Positions 54,842 to 64,000 of a DNA stretch of 64,000 nt are shown here, one piece after another; position 1 is the stretch's first letter, and each line of letters opens with the position of its first letter. Below the pieces are notes generated by a model. The model ran no database searches. It had not been told where the DNA came from and worked only from the letters and a program-made list of their open reading frames with translations. The DNA is taken from NCBI RefSeq assembly GCF_008195825.1, contig NZ_CP043329.1, positions 1,302,001 to 1,366,000 on the forward strand, in the 5' to 3' direction. The position numbers were made by a program, and so were the translations under genes. Source of the DNA: Pedobacter aquae (GTDB taxonomy: Bacteria > Bacteroidota > Bacteroidia > Sphingobacteriales > Sphingobacteriaceae).

Positions 54842-56368
54842 CTAGCGATTTTGTTTAATTTCTTTTTCGGTTACTTTAGCTGCTTGATTTCCCCAACTTT
54901 GTCTAATATAATTCATAACAGCCGCTAATTCATCATCTTTTAAAAAAGCGAAGCCTGGCATTTTTTGTGGATTTTCTGCTCTGTTTATACCTTTTAAAAG
55001 AGCTTTAACTAGGTTAGATGAAGAACCATTAACCAAATTAGAGCCCGCTAAAGCCGGAAAAATCCCCTTCACTCCTTTTCCGTCTGCTTGATGGCAAGAA
55101 ACACAATAATTTTGATAAAGCTGTGCTGCATCAATCGCTTTATCTTTGGTATCTGCTAGCGCTGATACTTTTGAACCTAACAATGGCTTTTTCAAAGCTT
55201 TATCCGTTAAACTAATTTTCAAGATTTTATCATCGCCAGCTAAAGGAAAACCAACCTGTGGTTTCCAATCTTTATTACTTGTAGAGATATAAACAGCGCC
55301 ATCGGCATCTACACAAACATCGCGTAAGCGACCATAATGGTTGTCGAAAAATATCTCTTCGGAAGTGATGGCTTTGCCTTCCTCATCAAGTTTTAAAACC
55401 CTTAAACTTTTTGCCTTTAAGGTGCTAAGTAACAAACTGTTTTTCCACTCGGCTATGGCCGAAGAACCATAATAAGTAATACCTGAGGGGGCAATTACAG
55501 GTGTCCATGATTTAACTGGCTCTTTGGTATGATTTGCTTTAGCAAAAGCGATTTCTTGTGGTAAATTATGTAAGCCCTCAATAGCTGGCCAACCATAATT
55601 GCGGTCCTTTTCAATTAAATTAACTTCATCTTCAATAGCATCGCCATGTTCTGAAGTAAAAATATAACCTTTATCTGTAACGGTTAAGCCTTGCATATTT
55701 CTAAAACCTCTGGCCCATACATAGCTTTTAGGGTTTGGATTATCTGATGGGATGCCACCATCAGCGTTTAAGCGTAAAATTTTTCCGTTTAGAAAGTTTA
55801 CATCTTGAGATTCATCGCCGTTATAAGCATCTCCGGTAGCCCATAGCAATTTACCATTATTAGAAAAAGCCAACCTACCACCATTATGTGCCGTAAAACC
55901 TTTAATTTTCAATAATTCTTTCGGAGATATTAAAGTATCTCCTTTAAGGGTATACCTCACCAAATGATTATAAATTAAAGAATCTGTTTTGGTAGTATAA
56001 TGCACATATACATATGGGTTTTGTTTAAAATCAGGATGAACCGTTAAGCTTAATAAGCCTGCTGTTCTTTTATGCCAAACTTCTGGTATTACTAATATTT
56101 TTCTTTGCTGATTTGTCTCTAAATTGATAACCGATACCGCCCCATATTGCTCTGTAAAGAAAAGATTTCTATCATTAGAAACAACCATATCCCATGGCAC
56201 TTGAAGACTATCACTTAAAACTTCTACTTTAAGTAAGCTTTTATCAAGCTGCACATAATCAATAGTTTGTAAATCGTTCTTTTTATCTGAACAAGCAATC
56301 AGTAAAATAGCTAAAACTGAAATAAAGCTTAATCTTACAATTGTAATTGGTGTAGGTATAATTGGCAT
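54842..56368 (-). CDS. PQQ-dependent sugar dehydrogenase with C-terminal cytochrome c, lipoprotein
   Basis: 508 aa. A lipobox (LLIAC, C26) anchors it to a membrane. Residues about 45-390 form the soluble glucose/sorbosone dehydrogenase-type propeller (GFTAHNGGRLAFS, FTSEHGDAIEDEVNLIE). The C-terminus is a cytochrome c domain with C422-x2-C425-H426 (YCVSCHQADGKG) and likely ligand M470. Electrons from sugar oxidation would pass from PQQ to the haem and on to the respiratory chain. It is the first gene after a near-consensus promoter (56426-56456) and runs into the Nramp-like gene with 1 bp between. Confidence 0.9.
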   Translation of the reverse strand: MPIIPTPITIVRLSFISVLAILLIACSDKKNDLQTIDYVQLDKSLLKVEVLSDSLQVPWDMVVSNDRNLFFTEQYGAVSVINLETNQQRKILVIPEVWHKRTAGLLSLTVHPDFKQNPYVYVHYTTKTDSLIYNHLVRYTLKGDTLISPKELLKIKGFTAHNGGRLAFSNNGKLLWATGDAYNGDESQDVNFLNGKILRLNADGGIPSDNPNPKSYVWARGFRNMQGLTVTDKGYIFTSEHGDAIEDEVNLIEKDRNYGWPAIEGLHNLPQEIAFAKANHTKEPVKSWTPVIAPSGITYYGSSAIAEWKNSLLLSTLKAKSLRVLKLDEEGKAITSEEIFFDNHYGRLRDVCVDADGAVYISTSNKDWKPQVGFPLAGDDKILKISLTDKALKKPLLGSKVSALADTKDKAIDAAQLYQNYCVSCHQADGKGVKGIFPALAGSNLVNGSSSNLVKALLKGINRAENPQKMPGFAFLKDDELAAVMNYIRQSWGNQAAKVTEKEIKQNR

Positions 56369-56425
56369 AACCTATCTTTGGATTTAGTATTTAATAGTTT
56401 AAAGTTATTAAATATTTTAAAAAGT

Positions 56426-56456
56426 AAAATATATTTTTAATATATTTTTTATCAAA
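56426..56456 (-). promoter_or_regulatory. Candidate internal promoter before the PQQ dehydrogenase gene
   Basis: On the minus strand TTTG (56453-56456) and TATATTTT (56426-56433) are 19 bp apart, one base off the -7 consensus TAnnTTTG. It would drive the operon from 56368 to 46980 separately from SusC/SusD. The A/T-rich context lowers certainty. Confidence 0.4.
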
Positions 56457-56470
56457 GCTAATATAACACC

Positions 56471-57931
56471 TTATCTATTTATCTTTTTTATGCGTATAGG
56501 CTTTGCAAAATCTGTTGTAATTATAGTTGGTAATTGATAAACATTACCCTTGATATCAGCAAAATACAATCTAGAAACAGACTTTTGCCTTCCATGCCCA
56601 TCGGCCCAAAAGGCATAAAAATCTGGATGAACATTTACCGGTCTTCTGGCATAAGAATGATTGTACATACTACCAGCGGTTAAAGCTTTACTTTTCCAGG
56701 TTTTACCTTGATTTTTGCTTGTCCAAAGCACCATTTCACCGCCAGTATTGTAAGGTTGCGGACCTGTTGTTGTTGGGCCAATTACTCGCCACACACCTTT
56801 TTCATCTATATATAAAGAACCCATATCATAATTATTCCCTGATGTAGTTATAGGATAGATTTCCCAATCAGTACCAGTAAATCTGGCTGTATGCCAAATA
56901 CGCGGACCTTGTTCTGGCCCTGCTTCATAACCCTTACTGGTGAGGTACAAAATTACTGGATTTCCGCTTTGGTCATAAGCTAAATCGTTGATATAAACAT
57001 TTAAACCATCGCTATAATAATCTTTTACAAGTGCTTGGTTTTGAATATCTTTAAGAGGGACATTTAAAGTTTCTCCTTTAGCATTCTGCCAGCTTTTACC
57101 AAAATCAGAAGTTTGTATATAGTAAAGATTACTTCTATAATTGAGTCCGTTTTCGCCCACTTTAATAGGATGAAAATTAAAACTTGTACCAACTGTATTC
57201 TTAAAACTTCCGCTAGTTTGGTAATGACCTTCTTCTATAGTACCTATATCTTTCCAATCAGAATAGTTAACGCCGTTTTGGCTTGTCATGAAACTGATGG
57301 TTCTTCTTGGTTTAGAGGGTTGCCCCGGAATAACCTTTCTATCGTAATGGGTAAATAAATTGATAAAGCCATTATCTGGCTGATACCAAGTTTGTAGATA
57401 AGAGAAGTTGTTCATGGCTACTACTTCGCCATTAACTAGCTTAGTAGCTTTAATTTCTTCAAACTCATTAATATCGTAAGGCTTTTTACTTTTATGGATA
57501 TAAGAAGGACTATTGGTACCATGCGCTGTAGAAAAAAGCCAGATATAGCCTTCTTTATCAATATTCATCACCGGGTTATCATGCGCATTATCAGTTTTCT
57601 TATCTAAAACCACTGTTGGTTTTGGAACCATACCTGTTTGATGGTCAAAATAAGAAACCGTATGAAGTAAGGTTTTCCCTGAAGCATCGCTCCCGCCATA
57701 ACAAAAGAAAGTTTTATTAACCTCTTTTACATAAATAGAAAATGGATAATGATTGGCAGGATAAGTTCCTAAGCCGCCGCTGTATTTATATACATATTCA
57801 TCATTAGAAGGTTGGTTGCTATACCAAATGCCTCTATAACCATTGTCTTTTTGGTTTAATGTTAAAGGATTTTCTTGAGCTATAGCTAAAGTGTTAAAAC
57901 TTATAAATAATAAAAGACATAAATTCTTCAT
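56471..57931 (-). CDS. BNR-4 repeat (sialidase-like propeller) exported protein
   Basis: 486 aa. The signal peptide is MKNLCLLLFISFNTLAIAQ. A six-blade type propeller follows, with NGYRGIWYSNQPSNDEYVYKYSGGLGTY at the start of the mature protein and Asp-box-like strands such as SSDFGKSWQN-type (TSDFGKSWQN) and SKNQGKTWKS. It fits the BNR-4 family found in polysaccharide-utilisation loci, including ulvan or rhamnogalacturonan-type lyases and related hydrolases. The reaction is not known. It is separated from SusD by a long hairpin (57958-58039). Confidence 0.85.
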   Translation of the reverse strand: MKNLCLLLFISFNTLAIAQENPLTLNQKDNGYRGIWYSNQPSNDEYVYKYSGGLGTYPANHYPFSIYVKEVNKTFFCYGGSDASGKTLLHTVSYFDHQTGMVPKPTVVLDKKTDNAHDNPVMNIDKEGYIWLFSTAHGTNSPSYIHKSKKPYDINEFEEIKATKLVNGEVVAMNNFSYLQTWYQPDNGFINLFTHYDRKVIPGQPSKPRRTISFMTSQNGVNYSDWKDIGTIEEGHYQTSGSFKNTVGTSFNFHPIKVGENGLNYRSNLYYIQTSDFGKSWQNAKGETLNVPLKDIQNQALVKDYYSDGLNVYINDLAYDQSGNPVILYLTSKGYEAGPEQGPRIWHTARFTGTDWEIYPITTSGNNYDMGSLYIDEKGVWRVIGPTTTGPQPYNTGGEMVLWTSKNQGKTWKSKALTAGSMYNHSYARRPVNVHPDFYAFWADGHGRQKSVSRLYFADIKGNVYQLPTIITTDFAKPIRIKKINR

Positions 57932-57957
57932 GGAAAAGCAGTCTGAAGGAAAAGAAA

Positions 57958-58039
57958 AAGGGCTAAAAGCATAAAGAAATAATTAACACCAGAAATACTA
58001 TCCAATTATAGCCAGTGAAATCTCTATGTTTTAGCCCTT
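57958..58039. promoter_or_regulatory. Long intercistronic hairpin between SusD and the BNR-4 gene
   Basis: AAGGGCTAAAAGCAT (57958-57972) pairs with ATGTTTTAGCCCTT (58026-58039) with one bulge, over a 53-nt loop. It starts 8 bp after the SusD stop codon. It could stabilise the SusC/SusD message or lower read-through. Confidence 0.55.
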
Positions 58040-58046
58040 ATATAAA

Positions 58047-59512
58047 TTAATTATAGCCCGGGTTTTGGGTTATTTTAGCTTTGTTAATATCTATTTGCGT
58101 TTGCGGTATAGGGAATAAAGCTTCATGCACTTCCATTCCTTTAGAACTTAATAAAGTTAAAGCTCTATCTGTTCTTACCAAATCAAACCAACGGTGACCT
58201 TCAAAAGCTAGCTCCACAAATCTTTCTTGTTCTATAGCTAATCTGAAAGCTGCTTGGTCTGCCACTCTTAAAGCTAAATTAGCATTATTGCTGGTTTTAA
58301 TAGGTAAACCAGCTCTAGTTCTAATCTGATTTAAGTAAGTAAATGCAGGTCCGTCAGCAACATAACCTAGCTCATTTAAAGCTTCTGCGTACATCAAAAG
58401 AACATCAGCATACCTCAAAACAATCCAGTTATTATCACCATCTATATTAGCCGCTGGTGTACCAGAATATTTCACGATGTAATTATGAGTAACCGTGTTT
58501 CCGGATAAAACATAGCTGGTACGCATAGAAACTGCTTTTCTTGCATCATTAGCTTCATAAGCATTGTTCATTTCTGCTGTAGGGATATTTTGTCCTAGAG
58601 GGTTACCCACCGTTACAACTGCCGTACCAGAACCAATAGGTGCAAATTGGTTGGTAAAAGGACTGCCTTCTCCGTTAGAAGCTCTTTTAAACTGAACTTC
58701 AAAAATAGACTCGCGGCTATTCTCATTTGCAATACCAAATACGCTTGCATAAGACGGTAGTATCTGATATTTAGTTTGTGCTTGTGCATCAATAACTTGT
58801 TTAAGCTTTTGAGCGGCTAAATCCCATCTTTTTGTGTTAAGTAAACTTTGCCTAATAAAGACATAGCAGCACCTTTTGTTGCTCTGCCAATATCTCCACC
58901 TGTATATTCAAAAGGTAAAGCTGCTTCAGCATCTGTTAAATCTGTTATGATTTGATTGTAAACGTTTTCTACAGACTCTCTACCATAATCATAACCTTCT
59001 TGCGGGTTAACAATAACTTTGGTTACCAATGGAACAGCACCATATACCCTTACCAAATTAAAATACATCAAAGCTCTTAAAAATTTAGCTTCAGCAGTGT
59101 ATCTGGCTTTTAAAGTTTCATCCATGGTTACAGGCTGTATCTTCTCAATCACAATATTGGTATTTTGTATAGCTTGATAGTGGCCAGCCCATGTGGTGCT
59201 ACTGATAGAGGTTGTAGGTAAGTTTACAAACTTGTCTACCGCGTCTAAATCTGCACCAGCGTTTACATTTGTAATTTCTGTATTATCAGAACGTAAATCG
59301 CCAATGATATGCATAGAAGAATAGTATAAACCAGCATACTGCAAACCTCCATAAGCTGCTGTAAGCGCATTTTTCATGTCGTCTCCAGTCTTATAAAAGT
59401 TGTTAGCATTTTGCTGAGCTACTGGTGCTAATTCTAAAAAATCTTTTTTGCAACTACTTGCAGTAAGTAATACAATTACGCCTGCAGTGAATAATGTTTT
59501 AATATTTCTCAT
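58047..59512 (-). pseudogene. SusD/RagB-family glycan-binding lipoprotein, broken by a 1-base deletion
   Basis: It would be 488 aa from ATG 59510-59512 (MRNIKTLF), with lipobox LLTASSC and the usual SusD helices. The first part runs to residue 232 (KVYLTQKDGI) and stops at 58817; the rest is open in another frame down to 58047. Inserting one A in the A5 run at 58829-58833 restores QKRWDLA and the complete protein, so this is a -1 homopolymer frameshift. SusD binds glycan at the cell surface together with SusC. The frame break may be a real inactivation or a sequence error. The SusC stop is 13 bp upstream. Confidence 0.9.
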
Positions 59513-59525
59513 GTCTATAACTGTA

Positions 59526-62500
59526 TTAGAATCCAAAATTTAATCCAAACATAAAGGTGCGGGCTAAAGGATAACCTCCAGAATCAACACCTGGTACTAA
59601 AGGATTAGCACCTTCAAAACTTACCTCTGGGTTATAGCCTTCGTATTTGGTGAAAGTATAAGCGTTTTGGATGGTAAAGCTTAATCTGGCATTAGCAACT
59701 TTTAAGGCTTTAAGAGCCGATGCTGGCAAGTTATATCCTAAAGTGATATTTCTGATTCTTAGGAAAGAACCATCTTCTACAAACTGAGAAGTAACGTTAT
59801 TGATCACAGATGCAACACCTAGCGCACCAAAATTACGATCAATTTGTGGGCTTACGCCATCTCCGCGATCGGTTTCTGATTTCCAACCGTTTGAAGTACT
59901 TTTTAACACATTGTAAGAACCAGCGTAGTTACCATAAAATCTTCTAGCTGCATTTAAAACTTCAAAACCTTGTACACCTTGTAAGGTGAAAGCAAAATCG
60001 AAGTTTTTATAAGCAAAGCTATTGGTCATACCGTAAGTAAAATCCGGAAACGGGCTACCTAATCTTGTTCTGTCATCAGCAGTGATTTCACCATCGCCAT
60101 TTACATCGGCAAATTTTAACTGACCAGGTTTAGATAGCTTCACATTAGCTGCATTTTCTACAGCAGGACTGTTAGCTACATCATCAGCATTTTGGTAAAT
60201 GCCGATAACTTTATAACCAAAGAAAGAACCTGGCTCGGCACCAATTTGTGTAATATGGGTATTACCAGCTGCAAAAGTAGTTTGTCTGTTTAAAATAGCA
60301 GAACCATCAGGACCTAAAGCAATTACTTTAATATTATTGGTAGAGAAGTTAAAATCGGTAGTCCATTTAAATTCTTTAACCATATTACGGCTAACCACAG
60401 TAAACTCAAAACCTTTATTATTAATCTCGCCAATGTTACGTAAAGCGGTAGAATAGCCTGTTAAAGTAGGTACAGGTACGTTTAACAATAAGTCTGAAGT
60501 TGTCTTGTTATAATAATCAAAAGACATAGAGAAACGATTTTGTAATAAACCAAACTCTAAACCAGCATCAAACTGTTTGTTTCTCTCCCAACCTAAAAGA
60601 CTGTTGGCAATAGTAGTTTGTCTGATACCGTTATTTACAATACCGCCACTTGGGCCAAAAATATAGTTTTCTATACCTGTTAAACCTATAGAACCATAAT
60701 TGGTAATGAAGTTATTTCCTGTTAAACCATAACTGGCTCTAATTTTTAACTCGCTTAACCAATTTACATCTTTCAAGAAATCTTCTTCAGAAACTCTCCA
60801 TCCTAAAGATACAGAAGGGAAAGTTCCCCATTTATTATCGCCACCAAAACGCGATGAACCGTCTTGTCTGAAAGTTGCTGTTAATAAATATTTATCATTA
60901 TAGCTGTAATTTAAACGAGCTATATAAGACAATAATGACCATTCTTGAGGACCAGATGCTGCTCCTACAGTTACTAAACCAGCTGCATTGATAGTTCTTA
61001 CAGCATCACTAGCATAATTGCTTCCGCTTAAACTCGTTAAATCTGTTCTTTCCTTTTGGATGGTATAACCAGCTAATACATCAAAAGCGTGTTTATCAAA
61101 TGTTTTCTTATAATTTAAAGTAAATTCTGATAACCAGTTTCTACTATTAGACTCATCATAAGAACCTACCGGAAGTTTAGTTGCATTGGTGTTGTTAGGG
61201 TTAATGATAGAAGGATTAAATACATCCTGATCAAAATTTCTAAAATCTGCACCTACTAAAGTTTTAAAATTTAAGTCTTTAGCTAAGTTAACATCAACAA
61301 AAGCAGTACCTAGTAATCTTAAGGTATTTTGTTGTTGGAAATATTCTTTAGCAATTTTTACAGGGTTATCAACCTCACTAGTTCCTACACCTTGCCCAGT
61401 AATTTGGGTGTAATTTCCGTTTGCATCATAAGGTTTAAGGTGTGGCGCAGCTGTTAAAGCCGATTGGATGATACCACCACCTTGCCAGTTTCCTTCTGCT
61501 AAAGTTTGGTTAGAGAAAGTAAATGATGGCGTTAAGTTTGCCCCTACTTTTACTCTTTTATTTAATTGAGATTCTACATTAGCTCTAAATGAATAGCGCT
61601 TCAAATCTGAACCTATGATGATACCGTCTTGTGTTAAATAACCTCCAGAAACAAAGAATTTAGTTTTATCATTACCTCCAGAGAAATTTAACTGATAATT
61701 GCTCATGGGTGCAGTTCTGAAAATCTCGTTCTGCCAGTTAGTACCTTCGCCTAAAGACTCTGGATCAGAAAATACAGCTGGTAATAAGTACATCACGTTA
61801 TTTAAACGGGCAGAGTTAGGATCTGACGCAGAACGACCAGGACCTGAATTCACCCAAGCATTATTTCTAGCTTCATTGATAAAATAAGCGTATTCTTTAG
61901 CATTTAAAACATCTAAAGTTTTTTCTACTTGTTGTAAACCAGTATTTAAACTAAAATCAATCTTAGAAACGCCACTTTTACCAGATTTTGTAGTGATGAT
62001 CACCACACCATTAGAACCTCTAGAACCATAAATAGCTGTTGCTGATGCATCCTTTAAAACCTGAATATTATCAATATCCGCCGGGTTAATGGTATTTAAA
62101 GGATTATTTCTTTGGTTATAATCATTAGTAACCGGGAAACCATCTACTACATATAAAGGCTCGTTTCCTGCACTTAAAGAACCAGCACCTCTAATTCTTA
62201 CTGTAGAACCACCACCCGGTGCACCTGTTGCTTGCGTAACTTGTACACCCGCCATTTGTGCCGCCATAGCATTGTCTAAACTTACTACAGGTTGGTCTTT
62301 AATTCTCTGTGCATTTATAGAACTGATAGAACCCGTAACATCTTTACGTTGTTGGGTTCCATAACCTACTACCACAACGGTATTTAAATTTTGGCTATCT
62401 TCTACCAAGCTTACGCTGATGTTATTTTTACCAGCTACTGCAATTTCTTGTACCACAAAACCTGTATAGGTTATCACAATAACCGCATTATCTGCCAAGC

Positions 62501-63007
62501 CATTTAAACTAAAATTACCGTTTACATCAGTTTGGGTAACTTTATCAGAACCTTTAACTTTTATGGTAGCACCTGGTAAAGGCTGACCAGATTTATCTGT
62601 AACCTTTCCTTTTAAATCAACCGGTAATTTAGGTTGAGGCTTAATTTCAATTTTATTAACTACTATAGTTTTATTATCAATAGAATAGCTAAAAGGTTGT
62701 CCTTTAAAACTCTCTTGTAAAGCTTTTTCAAGACTTGCTCCTTTTAAATTTAAGGTAACAGGCTTAGCATTTACCAACTCGTTATATTTATAAAAAAGAA
62801 ATAGCCACTTTGCTCACCAATGGTAGTAAGTGCTTTTTCTAAAGAAATATTTTTGCCTGTAATACTTATGCTTTGCGAAAAACTTTTTGCGCTAAGCTGT
62901 AAACATCCAAGGGTTAATAAGATGACCGTCAGTTTCATAATACGAAACGTTTTCGAAGGGAATAATCCGGATACCTTCCGGATTTTACCGTAAACATTTA
63001 ATTGCAT
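59526..63007 (-). pseudogene. SusC/RagA-family TonB-linked outer-membrane protein, broken by a 1-base deletion
   Basis: It would be about 1160 aa. The first part (63007 to 62771) holds the pre-signal extension, signal peptide (MKLTVILLTLGCLQLSAKSFS) and the beginning of the STN domain, and stops after YFFFINITSW. The remainder is open from 62800 in another frame. One extra base in the 6-base run at 62792-62797 restores GYFFFYKYNELVNAK and the whole protein. The carboxypeptidase-like domain (about GKVTDKSGQPLPGATIKVKG), plug and barrel are intact. It would import an oligosaccharide with the SusD partner. The identical kind of defect in both genes is notable. Confidence 0.9.
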
Positions 63008-63104
63008 ACTTTTGTAAAGTTTGGGTTAATAGATTAAGTTCCTTCCACAGAATTTTTTAAGGGTTAATCCAAACCGGAATAGCTTTTTATAAAGCTTCCT
63101 TAAG

Positions 63105-63137
63105 ACCGGTTGTGTTGGTAGCACATCCGGTTTTTTT
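63105..63137 (+). terminator. Hairpin with T run between FecR and SusC genes
   Basis: ACCGGT-TGTG and CACA-T-CCGGT can pair over a 7-nt loop (63105-63130), and seven T follow on the plus strand. The neighbouring genes are on the minus strand, where the T run would come before the hairpin. Its direction of action is thus unclear. Confidence 0.5.
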
Positions 63138-63200
63138 GTTGGATTAGATATACAGTACTTATGTCTTCATATCTTATCTTTTTATTAGGTTAAACATTAT

Positions 63201-64000
63201 TTAATTGGTTATGATAATTTTATCACCTTTAATGGTGGTATTTATTTTACTCAGTTGTAAGATTCTTAAAACCTCAGATACGTTTTCACTTCTGTTGATT
63301 TTCCCTACAAATAAATCTTCAGATATTTTTCCACGATACTCTACATCAACATTATACCATCTGGAAACTTGTCTCATAATGGTTTGGATATTATCTCTAT
63401 TAAACTTAAAATATCCGTTTTTCCAGGCTACAGCAGCTTCTTCATCTGCTGTAGATACTTTGAAAACTTTAGCGTTTGCAGCCAGTATAGCTTGCTGACC
63501 AGGTTTTAAAATGGTAGAGATATTTTCTTCTTTACCCTCTGTATTGAGTTTATGAATTTTAACACTTCCTTCTAAAAGTGTGGTTTTATCTGCACTTTCA
63601 TCATCATAAGTATTGATATTGAAATGAGTACCTAATACCTCTATAACTTGATGAGCTGAACTAACTTTGAAAGGCATATTTCTATTTTTAGCAACTTCAA
63701 AATAAACCTCACCAGTAATTTCTACTTTACGCTCTGCTCCGGTAAAAACCGTTGGAAATTTGATAGATGAAGATGCGTTTAACCAAACTTTGGTGCCATC
63801 GGCTAAGGTTAATTGATATTGCCCGCCACGAGGAGTGCTTATCATATTTAAAGCAGCGTTTTGTGCAGATTGCTTGCTGCGATAAACAATTTGTCCATCT
63901 TTTGTTTTTACAATCTCTGCTCCTGCATCTTGCGTGATAAGACCATTCTCTTTATCATTTAAAATGATAGAAGAGCCGTTGGCAAGTGTTAAAACAGCTT
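63201..64000 (-). CDS. FecR-family anti-sigma/regulatory protein, 5' end beyond the window
   Basis: At least 266 codons are visible; the frame stays open to the window edge, and the ATG at 63845 is internal. The FecR domain (STPRGGQYQLTLADGTKVWLNASSSI, then EVYFEVAKN) and the C-terminal DUF4974/STN-like segment (VSRWYNVDVEYRG, SEVLRILQ) are clear. Upstream of the ATG, in frame, is LTLANGSSIILNDKENG, usual for FecR proteins. In Bacteroidota these periplasmic regulators sense SusC state and release an ECF sigma factor that switches on the susCD operon. The sigma gene should lie outside the window. Confidence 0.93.
   Translation of the reverse strand, partial: AVLTLANGSSIILNDKENGLITQDAGAEIVKTKDGQIVYRSKQSAQNAALNMISTPRGGQYQLTLADGTKVWLNASSSIKFPTVFTGAERKVEITGEVYFEVAKNRNMPFKVSSAHQVIEVLGTHFNINTYDDESADKTTLLEGSVKIHKLNTEGKEENISTILKPGQQAILAANAKVFKVSTADEEAAVAWKNGYFKFNRDNIQTIMRQVSRWYNVDVEYRGKISEDLFVGKINRSENVSEVLRILQLSKINTTIKGDKIIITN

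Overview
The window looks like chromosome of a member of the Bacteroidota, most likely Sphingobacteriaceae (Pedobacter-like). The evidence is a SusC/SusD pair with a FecR-type regulator, a fused CcoNO oxidase subunit, a long NagB–PIG-L fusion, TAnnTTTG-type promoters lying almost on top of start codons, and low G+C with many intergenic palindromes. No rRNA, phage module or CRISPR array was seen.

Layout. (1) 1-6340: a thiamine operon on the minus strand (thiS-thiC-tenI-like-thiD-thiE-thiG-thiH-thiF/moeB-like, the last cut by the window edge), led by a TPP riboswitch with a terminator and a hairpin over the thiS start codon. (2) 6406-15871: housekeeping genes on the minus strand (RluA-type pseudouridine synthase, OmpR-type regulator, TlpA-like lipoprotein, gatB, alaS, RhlE-type helicase). 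Between gatB and alaS sits a Y1 (HUH) transposase with palindrome arrays. (3) 15926-17262: an IS4-family element with 9-bp target duplications, inserted between a DUF6702-type gene and the helicase. (4) 17275-20720: DUF6702-type, HupE/UreJ-like and M1 peptidase genes. (5) 20800-25050: an accessory stretch of repeats, a shortened antitoxin-like gene, and a two-gene cassette encoding a small protein and a zinc-hook SMC/Rad50-like ATPase with a HEPN-like C-terminus, a candidate defence system. (6) 25055-27580: BadF-type GlcNAc kinase and a ROK regulator. (7) 27971-36871: tRNA-Arg(CCG), a complete cbb3 oxidase and maturation cluster (ccoI-S-NO-Q-P-G-H plus a DsbD-like membrane protein), and tRNA-Ser(TGA). 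(8) 37112-39879: an autoregulated LacI-kduI-kduD operon. (9) 40117-45971: two tandem HGSNAT-like membrane acyltransferases, then nagB-PIG-L and an FucP-type sugar transporter. (10) 45972-46979: about 1 kb of tandem and direct repeats. (11) 46980-64000: a carbohydrate locus on the minus strand running FecR, SusC, SusD, BNR-4 protein, PQQ-type sugar dehydrogenase/cytochrome c, Nramp-fold transporter, NAD-dependent epimerase-like protein, DHDPS-like aldolase, beta-propeller protein, GH20 hexosaminidase.

How it fits together. Regions 6, 9 and 11 point to use of amino-sugar glycans. GH20 releases GlcNAc, the MFS carrier imports it, the BadF kinase phosphorylates it and NagB deaminates it. The tight run from the PQQ enzyme to the hexosaminidase also carries an aldolase, a dehydrogenase lacking the usual catalytic lysine, and an Nramp-fold protein lacking the metal-binding motifs. 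This looks like an uncharacterised sugar-acid or modified-sugar pathway and is, with the ATPase–HEPN cassette, the most interesting part of the window. Both SusC and SusD carry a one-base homopolymer deletion, so they are either inactive or affected by sequence error.
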